Below, piece by piece: positions 48,873 to 60,800 of a stretch of DNA of 64,000 bases (the stretch's first letter is position 1; each line of letters opens with the position of its first letter). The DNA lies in NCBI GenBank assembly GCA_021186555.1, contig JAJKFL010000039.1:22396733-22460732 (forward strand). Direction: 5' to 3'. The stretch comes from Reticulitermes speratus. Lineage: Eukaryota > Arthropoda > Insecta > Blattodea > Rhinotermitidae. The notes under the pieces were generated by a model. The model was not told the DNA's origin. It did not search any database and saw nothing but the letters and a program-made list of their open reading frames with translations. The position numbers were made by a program, and so were the translations under genes.

Positions 48873-51800
48873 ATGGCGATGTTACGGAAACACCTTGCAG
48901 CCAGAACTAAACGTTTTGTGTGTGCTGTTAATTCACATTGTGCAAGAAATTACTCTACTAAGATAAAAACATTCAACGACATCCCATCCATACAGGGAGC
49001 ATGGCCATTAATTGGACATGCGCATCTTTTTGGACCAACCGGTTTGTGTTTACCAGATACACTACTTTGTTCTCTTAAACAGTTATGGAGAGCGTACTGT
49101 ATAGCCAACATAACGAGACAACAATACATATTCCAGGTGATATAGGAAAATAGGAAACGGATTTGAAATCACTTACATCCCATATTATATGGTGTCGAAG
49201 TCATGAAAACGTCATGTTCTACACTTTATACAGAGCTGTGAGTAATAAAGACCACAGACGGTAAGCATCTCTGTCACCAATAACCCGATCATTCCGAATA
49301 AAAAGTTTGTGTCATCTGTGATAAGGTCGATGTATCGAACCTGGCATGCTGAGGGCGTTTCAATTTAAAATGTAAAAGACTACACGAAAAACCAGTTTTG
49401 ATGAAATGGATTATTCGATACGATTGAGAGTATAGGTGGGCCGGGATAGCGTAGTCGGTGTAGAGGCTCGCTACTGGTTGGACGGGATTGAATCCAGGTG
49501 CGGCGAGATTTTCCACACCCATCCAGATCGGCCCCCTGGGTCTACCCAGCCTCTCATACAATGGGTATTGTTGGTAATCTTGGGGGTAAAGCGGTCGGGG
49601 CGTGACGTTAACCACCCACCCCCATCTAGCACCAAGCATAAAGAAAGAGTTGAGCTATACCTCTACTCTCCCTCTGTGCCTTCACGGCAGGTTATAGGGT
49701 GAGATTTACTTTGATTGAGAGTATAGATGGAGGTGAATCCTGATCCAGAGGTCAGTCTAGTGGAATGGTACAAAATGCGGCATTGTACTGTTCCACTAGA
49801 CCTGGCCTCAGGATAAGGATTTGGCACTGGTATAGTATAAAACCTACTGGCAAGTAATTTGGGTCCTGGAATGCAAACACCATGCAATGAAATATAACGA
49901 ACTCAATGGAGCACTGTCTGTCTTTAGAAGCTGATAGGTCCTCACCTAGTCAATAAATTCCCCACATTTTATGGAACCTGAACTTCAATCACAAGACCTG
50001 GTTGTAGATGGGAGGAAAGTATTAAAATGAATGTTAAAGAAACAGAATGGGAGGGTATGCTCAGAATAATGAGTTTCTCACTGTTCCCTTGTCTGTGGGT
50101 GTACTTCTTGATCTTTCAGATTCTGTGGCTGAGGTATCCTCTTGCTTGGGTGTAACCTAGTAACTCAATTTCTGTTGCCTCAGATACCATTTAGTCCTCT
50201 TAGCTTTTTTGAATTTCTTCTTGGCACTACCAGACATTCTGGTCTTTTTCAGGTGAAAGCTGCCTGTTAACTGCTTCTTCCATAGGTTGGCTAGTATTGC
50301 AAGCTTACTGGAGAGAGATCTTTTTTTTATATTTCTGCTGACAGATCTCACAACTGGTGAGTCCCTGCATTTGGTAGATCCCTAAAAAATCCAGATAGGT
50401 TTGCTGGTATTGCCTGCTTCTGTGGTGGTATGCCAGAAAAAACCGGCTGCTTGTTGAGGAGTATCATCCTTTTGTGCTTGTAGGCCCCCCCCCCCATTAC
50501 AGAATCCCTAACACATACTACAAATTATATTATTTGTCGACATTTTAGTGGTGTTGACAGTACTTTTTTATTTTATCTTATAAGTAACACAATGGGATGA
50601 ATAACCTAAAAAATAGTGTCGTTTTTAAACATTTGTTATCCACTTTGGCCCCATGCATAGTGAGTATGAGTGTGGATAATAAACCAGCAACTCTAAATTA
50701 ATGTCCACTTTCATATCTACATTATTCTCAATTTTAAACAGGTGAACAGCCATGACCTTTAAACGCTATAGCATGAATGGCAGATATTTTTCAAACTGAG
50801 TGCTATAAATGCTAGAAATTTGTCTGAAAAGCCTGTAATATGCCCATAGGATTGTAGGATGGTATGAAGGAGGTATACATCTAGAGGAATTTTTAGGCCA
50901 TAATTAATATGTTCCTAAATTTTACTGATGTTCAAATCAGGCAAATATGGAGGCCACAATCCCCTGCTTATTATTCTGTCGCCAAAAATACTCTCTAACC
51001 AATACATAGAATTATTTGCTGTTTGAGCTTTTGCACTGTCTAGCTGAAAAAACACATAGGTTCTCTTGGAATCCAACAGATGATCAAAGAATGTTGTCAG
51101 AATATGTGTAACATATCAGTGTCAATTTATAACCCACAAAAAGAAAGTGGACCTAATATTCCTAGTTGCACTCACAGCACACCACACACACCAATATTAA
51201 CGGCGCATTGAGGACCCAGTGGCATAACTGGGGGGGGGGGGAGGTGCAACTGCCCCAGGCCACAAAGTCCAAGAGGTGGAAAAAGGGTGGCAAAATTTAT
51301 ATTTTAAACGAAAAAATGTTATTTTCCATGCTCAAAAGATGTTAAATTATTGAGCCAAATAGAAGGAAATTCAATAAATAATTGCGATTATTTTTAAGTC
51401 CATACCTTTTGATAGGGGCGGCCATTGTGATTACTCACCCCGGGCGCCAAAAACATAGCTATGCTATTGTGTGAATTACCATCACTACTAGAGATGTAAC
51501 AACCTCTGTGACAGATCAGGTCAGGCAAGTTGCATGTGATAAGGTGGTCAAGAAGAAATGACAATGATATGGGTGAGATAAACTAGTGATCCTTCAATGT
51601 GTGAGCTAATAGCAAATAATGAACTGACAAAAGTATGCAACAAGTACAACATAATTAAGAATATTACAGTTTCTCATTTAACCCACATATAGTACTTGCC
51701 CTAGGTATCTCATCCTTCTTCATGTAACAACTGCCAGTGACAATAATGAAGAAAGTTAATTAACTTTAATTACATTTTCTTGCTTTTAGCACTTACCTGT

Positions 51801-54800
51801 GAGGTCTTTGCTGACAGATATGTCATTTATACTCAGAGATATGGTCCACAGTTCATGAGCCTTCAATACAACAAAACTTTCTCCAGTCTTTCAAAATTCT
51901 CACTTTAGAAGTTAAATCAGTAACTTTGAGTACTTACTATGAACTTCACAGTTTTGATTATGTTTGCAAACTTTAACAGGTCCATATAAAGCAGAAAGAC
52001 TAACAGAGGCTGTTATGGACTTAAGTAGACAGCTGGGACCTGTTTTCAAATTGCGACTCAATGGTGCAGACATTGTCATGACTGTAGATGCTGATGACAT
52101 TCGAACAATGTTTCATCATGAAGGCCGCTACCCGCTCAGACCTCCCTTTCCTGCTGTTCAGCATTATCGACAGAAGACATTTGGTAGTATGGGTTTGGTT
52201 CCAGGGTAAGTTAAGCAACAATATGCAGGGTAAAGACTAAGGTGACATTCTTTTATCGCTGCTTCTTAATAACATAATTACAACTGGAGATTATGATTTA
52301 GTTTTAGTATAAAAGGTTTGATATGCCACATTAATATGACTAATGTGCAGGAGCCACTGACTCCAAATGCAAGACATTCTTACAAAAATTGTTTATTCAG
52401 CTAAACAAGAAATTTGTAGCTTTTATGGAATGTGAAAGTTCATCACTACATATCCAAAAAGCACATTATTTGACCTTATCCTGATCCAGTGAAATCACAC
52501 CTTTACATCCTATTTCCCCATGAACAACTTCAATATTATTCTCCCTGAGCAGGGTGGTGTATCATTAATGGTTTATGCATCCACCCAGTCCAGTTCTTGG
52601 CTGGAATACCCGCTATCCTGATTGAGGCCTTTCACAGTTTGCCTCAGTCCATCCAAGCAAATACAAGAACAATGCCTCAACAGGGTCATGACCACCTACT
52701 TCCAAATAATTTCCAATTCATGATTCACCAATCATCCTACTATCAATGCCACACAGCCCGAGATACTGACAGTACCCTAAAATAAAACACAAAATAATAT
52801 TCTGCCAAGTGGTCTTTTCCAATGATGTCTTCTGACCAAAATTTAATACAGCAGGTCCTCCTTGTTCACAGGTTTGTACATTGTGGCTTCATTTATTTTC
52901 CAGAGTAATTATTGTGGCAAACTTCATGCATCACACTGTATTTCCCTTATTCATGTTTGTGCTTGCATATGCACATAGAGTATTTCACAAGAGGCCACAT
53001 GTGTCCACCTGTTTTACTCGGTAGCTATCTAGATATTGTGTGATACAGAGTGTACTTCAAACTGTAATTTTCACAATTTTTAGGACTAATTATTGTCCAC
53101 ATGTTTTAATAATCTCTGGAAAGGGTGATGTATGTGCTGATGATAAAAAGAAAAGGAAATTAGTGTCTTTGTTGGAGATGGGGGTGTTGTATAAGTTGGA
53201 CAGGGGAATGAGCATTGCTGTGGTTAGCTGCCATTATGGTGGAATTGAACCAACAATTTGTTTCATCAAGATAAATGAAGACAAGATCAGGGGAAGAGGT
53301 AAGATCCGTGTTCCATCCAGTGCAAAGATTTATTGTGTAAGTTATTATAACCCCTTTCTTGAAAAGACAGAAAGGGCCTTTGATGGCTGAAAGATGAGAC
53401 AAGGAAATGTTTGTCAATCTGTGATGCTGTAAAGGGAAGAAGGCCATGCATATAAAGGCTGCTTTGAAAACTGTATCTCAAGTCCAATAATGTAGCATTC
53501 AAGGTTCTCCTTGTTCTTGATAATGCCCGGGGGTATCTGCAGGATGTTCTCTTTGCCCATACGAATATCCAAGGTGAGCACCTGTCCATCATTACCACCT
53601 CACTCCTGCAGCCAATCAACTGGGGAATAATAACAACTTTCAAGACCCTTTACACTTACCACACCTTCTGCAATGTCTTGGATGCAAGTGAGGATATCTG
53701 TGTGTCACTGAGTGACGTAAATCATACAGCATAGCTGACTGCATAGTAAATGTAAGGGAGTCCATGAATGAGCTGAAGTCCACGGCTCTGAATGGTTGTT
53801 GGAAGAAGATTTGGCCTGAAGCAGTTAATGACTTCCAAGGATTCCACAACTAGCAGGATGGAATGTGGAACACCCTCATGTTAACTTGTATGTTCCAGGA
53901 GAAGAATTCCCATATTTGAAGAAGGCTGATATCCAGGAAGTTTTTGACTCTCATACTGCTGAGTTAACTGAAGAGGACACTGAAGAGTTGACAGTGCTCA
54001 GTGAGCCACAAGATGGAGAAGATTCTGATGCTGTTGTGAAGAGGCCTCAGCTGACTACCAGTACTCTGAAGAAGGGCCTTCAGGTGGTGGATGCCTTAGC
54101 TGATCATTTCTTGGAAGCTGACTATTTCATGGATATGTGCCTGAAATTTAAGCACAAGATAATGCTTGTCATGACACCAAAGACAGAGACGTATAATAAC
54201 ATGTAGAAGAAGACAAAACTATTGGAGATCATCTGTTTCTTTACCAAGTCATCTGTCTCTCTCTGCCACGCATTCTATGTCGTTTGATCACCCTGACAAC
54301 TTTCAGCCAGGAACGCCAATGTCATTCCAATACAGACCAACATAGACATTTTTGTGATTATGAACCATTAATTTACACATTATCATGTCTCATGTGTGTT
54401 CACTTCCCCTAACATCATTTTCCCATAAGGTCTTATCTTTGAAGCATTGCAGTTTCACCATTTGTGACATTCTTCAAGAATATAGCTCCCATGAATGATG
54501 AGGGTTTGCTATATATATTTCTCATATTTCCCATGTGTCCTTCATGTTCTGTCCATCTCATTCTTCTTGATTTAGTCAGTCACTGGTGATAAAGCCCAAT
54601 AATGTGAGTTCATGGTATATATTTATCAAACATATCAAGTTATGTAAAATTTCCATTCCCAGAATGCAAATCTTTTAGCTATTACCACTGACCTCAGCTC
54701 ACTGTGGGCAGACCAAAACATGAGAATCTATCAGTCGTAGTTGATCATAGTGCTCACATTTCAGAAATGTATACTTTGCTATGTTACATCACATCATCCC

Positions 54801-57800
54801 TATTACACTGCAGCATTGATACTTACCAATAAAGTACTTCTCTAGAATGTATACTTTTCTGTGGTTTAGGAATGGAGAGGAATGGTACAAGTTCCGTTCA
54901 GCTATACTACCCCTTTTGCAGCCAAGTGTTGTCAAGGCATATGCTAATCAGCACATGCAAGTAGCAAGCAATTTTGTGGATTATATTCAAATGAAGATGG
55001 ATGAATCTTCCTCAGAAATTGTAACTGATATTTGTCAGCACCTGATGAAATTTAGTATTGAAGGTACGTCATTACTCTGTGACAAGCAGTTCATTATGTA
55101 TTGTGTACTGACTTGTTTTAACCCTTTGAAGCATGAATTTCATTAAAAAAATATATAAAAGTTGTTTGTACAATACTATAGACTTGCTGCATTTCCATCA
55201 CAAAAATCCATTAATTCATGTTGTCTGAGGAAACAATCACTACTTATTGCGAGACTCATACAAAACAAATAAATAAACTCTGCGAAAAATTTGAAGTTCT
55301 TAAATGTTGAAGTAGGTGGTACATAGAGTAACTAAAGGGTTAAAGTTGAAATTCTCCAGTTCCTAGAGCTGTAATTCTACTGTCCCTGATTGAGCAAAAC
55401 ATGCTTTTATTTCTTACTCCCTTGTGTAGTGTGGTCTCAGTGTAGTGGGTTTCCAGAAGACAGACTAATAATGTCTTAGACAGTGATGTCTAAAAAATGA
55501 ATATCATAGTGCAACCGAACAGAATGGGCAGATATATCTTGTACAAGATTCAAAGTTTTACAGGCAGTGGTGAGTTTGTATCTTTATGTAAGTCCATCCA
55601 TGTTCCACCTATAAAATCACTTCAAGCTTCTAAATTAAATTTGGGACTGAAGAGGTCTACAATGCAAGTTGCCAGGAAAACATTTAATTTTGGTCTTAAT
55701 CCTGATGACTATAATTATAAATGTTCTAGAAAATTCTTCATCACACTTGGGCAAACAAACTGGTATAAGATAAAGTGTATAGGTCTAGTTAAGACTAGCT
55801 AACTAGTGAAAGAATTAACTAACTAACTAACTAACTTACTGACAAACAAACTAACTAACTCCATGGAGAAGAGCCCTTCCTGAGAAGTTAGAAGTTTCTC
55901 AGCTAGCCAAGAAATTCCCTGCATTTTATGGAACCCAAAGATTCACTACTGTGTGCATAAGAGTCCATCGCTTGGCCCTATCCTGAGTCAGATGAACCAG
56001 TCCATGCCCTCTGATCTGACTTCCTTAAGGCTTATTTTAATACATACATACATACATATATATAAATAACACAAGATGAGTACATGACTAAAATGATTTT
56101 GAGTAACAAAACCCCTGTTAACATTATATTTGGCAGTGAAGCACATTAAAAAGCTATTCAAATGAGCATGCACATATGTGCATTCAAGTTGCAGTTGGAC
56201 ATTTGAATAGTTCTTGTAACATGTTTCATTGCTCACATTTGTTTTGGATTTATATCAAAGTTGTGGAACTTGTCATTAAAGCTCTTATTTCTGGTATGTC
56301 CTTATCATTTTCTCAAACTACCATGCTTCATTAAATTTTCTGAATTGGGCATATATTAACAGGACTTTTGTACTCACAGTCACTTTTTAACATATTCATG
56401 AATTTTGACAGACTCCTCCTGAATCACCTTGTATAGTCACCAAACAAATGTAGTGTTTATTGTAGAAGTGTCTACAGATTACTTCAAGAGCACTTGTTTT
56501 GTTCAATATTAAAGCCATCTCGGTAACAGTGCCTGGAAAGCAGTTCTCTTCCCTGGCAGCAAGCAGCAGAGACCAAGTTACACAGGATATCATGAATGCC
56601 AATACTGACTTTATGGAGGGGCTGTATGAGACACTGATAGGGCTCCCTTTGTGGAAATTTTGTCGAACAAGTGGCTATCGAAAACTAGAATCATCACATG
56701 AAATCATTCACAGGTAAACAAACTCCAAATGAACCATCAGCCAGGTACTTTACAAAAAGTTCTGCATTTAAATTGTGCTAAATGGAATTCTGTGTGTCAA
56801 AGCTTATAAGGTCTTTGTATCTTAAATACTGTAATTTTTAAGTGTGGTTATTTGTAAAAGTAAAGTTGTCCCTGTGGACACCATGTAGGCATACGGGGAA
56901 GTGGAGGGATACCTCCACTCATTCTTAACCTTGGCACTAGATATGCACTGGCCACTTCATTTCCCTGGAAAGATCCCCTGGTACCCATTGAATAGAAGGC
57001 TGGGTGGGCCCCCGAGCCAGTCTGGTTGCTATAGAGACAAGATAAATCTCTTGCCACTGCCACAAATTGAAGCAAAATCTCTTGGATCTCAATCCTGTAG
57101 CCTAGTCACTACATTAACTATGCTATCCCAGCTGCATTAATGCTTATGTTTTTATGAAACAGTATAGATGCTACTACTGTATGTTTTAAGTGAATGGTAT
57201 TTCTTAGTACTGTGCTTGATTTTCTGGGTACAGGAATTCTCCAAGTTATGAACAGGTTGAATTCACAATGTTATAAATGGTGGTCATTTTGCCAAGTCAG
57301 CCCACAGCAGCCCATTTAATTTATAATGATGATGAAGTGTAGTGCACTTGAAATGAGTAACATTAAACAGCAATACTGCTTTAAAAAAATCAGTTCTGAG
57401 ATAAACCAGATAAATAATAAAAGTGAGCAACAAGTAATTTCTCTTTCACTATTAGTTATTTCATTGCTGGTTGTGCTTCTCAGCCATGATTAGATTCTTC
57501 TCTTTTTGTTTCACATTTCAAAGCATTCTCACTGCTTGGAAAGCAAACAAATGGACTGAGTACAACACATCGTGAGCATTTCTCGAGATCGGCTGATTCA
57601 CATGCATGAATAAGCATTTGTAAGACCAAATTATTTAAATATTAAGTCAGGTAATAGCCTCATTTATTTGTACAGATGTTATAAGTTGGATTTTTTAACT
57701 TGGATACTTCCTCTAATGGCACAGATGCAAATCATAGTTAATGTGAGAAGCATATCAAATTCCATTGATTCTATGAGGCCATGGTTAATCTTCAAAACAG

Positions 57801-60800
57801 ATAACTCGATCTGCACAATCCATAAATACTTACAAACAAATAAACATATACACATACAAGTAGTAAAATTAATATAACTGTCATGAGTTGAGTGGGTTTG
57901 AAAGTGTTGTAGTTTTGAAATATTTTAATGTGAACCAAAAAGTTACATTATATTGGGCTGCACTGTCTATGGCAACATAATACATAGCTGTTATATATTG
58001 TGTACTGGTAATGCTATAGTTTTTCAAGTGTTCATATTAGTACAAATGTTCCAGAACTCTACTTACATTAAATTTGGAAGGTGGAATTACAGCATTACTT
58101 TTACAAACGCATATGAAATTATTTACATTCCATCACTTACTTCCAGTATTTTATCTTTGTGTCTTAATTTTTCATCCCACGCAAACAACAGTAACTGCTA
58201 CAAGAATATGCAATATGCCTTTTTGACTTACAACATTTTATTAAAAAATTTCTCAAGGCTCACAGTATTTTTCAAATGGGTTGCAAAATTATGCCACTGA
58301 CATTTATATGCTTTTAGTCCTGAGAAAAGCATGTGATATGTTGCAGGGTTTTAGAGGGCAGACTGCGAGAAATGAAATGCAAATACAGGAATAGTCCTGA
58401 GCAAACTGCATCAGCACATCCTTTCTTAGCAGCTGTATTTGACAATCTGACATTGGAGTGGAAGGATATTGTCATGTTGGGAATGGAAACCTTCCTTGGT
58501 GGAATTGATGCTGTTAGTAAAGTTAAATCTATAAATTAACATAGTACAAAACTCAAGTATTACACTTCAAAGGAGAACAAAGGGAATCTGAGCAAATGTT
58601 TTATAGACAAAGGAGGTGGTGTAACTTCATAGTATGCATATTAATTAGACAGTTGAAAAATTGGAAGCACTTTTGACAATGACAGTCCCTGCAGACATGG
58701 TGCAAGATGAAACCAAATAAATGTTTTACACAAACTGTAAACTTCCTGAATAGGAATTTTCTAGTAGAGTGAGGAAATGCACATAACTTCATAATACAAA
58801 AAAAGGATTATACAGATGCTCCCTGACTTACGATGGGGTTATCAATTATCATGTTGTTAAGTTGATGTTGTCATCAGTTGGGAAGTACCTTATACACATA
58901 CATTGACTGCTGACTAGTATATTAGTAAAATGTCAACATGGATCAGACACCCAAATAAAATACTGTATATGGCATCATAGTAAACTGACAAAAACAAAAA
59001 CAAAGGGGCCAGACACAACATTGACTCATATGCATGTGCATTGCATCGACAAATCATGGTGCTTACCAACTGTATCATGATCATATGTATAAGCAGTCAT
59101 AAGTCAACTGTGTTGTTAATTTGGGGAGTGTCTGTACAGTTTGATGAACTCTTCTGAGCAATGACTTAAAAATGAATTTTATATTCTGTACGAGGGATAG
59201 CTTGTTCCCATAAGTAACTCAATCCACCTTTAAATAATTTAAACCCACTGTACCCTGCACTCTCACATAAGTTAATCTTTTTTTTTTTTGGTATCTTTCT
59301 GTCTTCCTCTCTGTCTCTCTTTTCTGTTTCTCATGTTCCTTCTGTTCTCTGTTTTAACTTAATTCTATGAAACTAAGGTTTCAAATGCCGGGGTTGGTGA
59401 CTCTGCAGGCCTCTAGACATTGTACGCTGGTCACGATACATTTATTTGCATGAAACCTAACATCAATTCCTTTTATTTTATTGTCCAGAAGTGGCACTGT
59501 TACTATTCTGATGCTGTCTATCTACAGACAACCACCACGATGGCTATGACGTTTTACTACCTGGCAACTAATCCTGAAATTCAGGAACAAGCATATCAAA
59601 AGATTTTAGGACAAGGATCAGCTCAGGACTTGTCCTTCCTACGAGCCTGCATCAAAGAGACACTCCGACTCTCTCCCACTGGTGGTGCCCATAGCCGTTT
59701 CTTGGCCAGTGATGCCAACATTGGAGGCTATGTTGTACCTGCTGGAGTTAGTAGCTATATGTTTACCTACACCACATTTAAATGAATATTTCTGTAAAAT
59801 ATACATATAAAAAATTAAAAATGAATAATAAATGATAATTTTTTTGCCTTGTTTTATGCTTCTGTCTTAAGATGTTTTGGTTTATTATTCCAGACATTGT
59901 TAAATGCATTCAATTCTGTGACTTCAATAGATGGCAAGTACTTTGCTGAACCATTAAAATATCTGCCAGAACGTTGGATACGGGAATCTTCGAGAAGCAA
60001 AGGCCACCCTTTTGCATCTCTACCTTTTGGTCATGGTTCCAGAATGTGCCCTGGACGACGTTTAGCAGAACAGGAAATGGTGTTGTTACTGGCAGAGGTA
60101 CATCATTTTATTGGTCTTGTTAGGCATCCCAGCTATTTTATGTGAATATGGCTACATGTATTCAACATTTTTCTGCAGTGACTTTGTAACACTCTTTCAG
60201 CTACTATGTCAACATGGTTATTTACGAGTAATGACTAATTTGTATCACTCAACAGAATGTACCTAAGAGGAACGAAGTAACAGGAGGCTGAAGAAAAGTG
60301 TATAATGAGGAGCTTAATGACTTGTACTCCTCATCAAATATTATCAAGGTGATCAAATCAAGGAGGATGAGACCAGCAGGACATGTCGCATGCATGGGGG
60401 AGAAGAAATATGCATACATGATTTTGGTTGAAAAAGCTGAAAGAAAGAAACCATGTGGAACACGTAGGCATAAATGGGAGGGTAATATAAAATTGGATCT
60501 TTAACAAATAGGATGGGAGGGTGTGGACTAAATTTATGTGGCTCAGAATAAAGACAGTGGCAAGCTGTTTTGAACACAACAATAATCTTCGGTTTCCTTA
60601 AAATGTGTGTTTACTACCTGCAGACCTGTTAGCTTTTCATGAAGGACTCTGCCCATTGGAGTTAGCTAGTTAATGAACTTGTTACAATATTTGAGTATAT
60701 GTGTAGTTTTGTAAGTTTCATAACTACAAGTGTAAAATGGTATGCCATACAATTCTATATACAGGTCTTTCAGGAGAAATCTGCCATAATTTGAGAGAAT

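Noticed and set aside
58513..58530. Alternative donor GTAAAG after exon 5 of the P450
   Set aside because: It breaks the reading phase with the exon at 59528; the GTTAGT donor at 58513 keeps phase.
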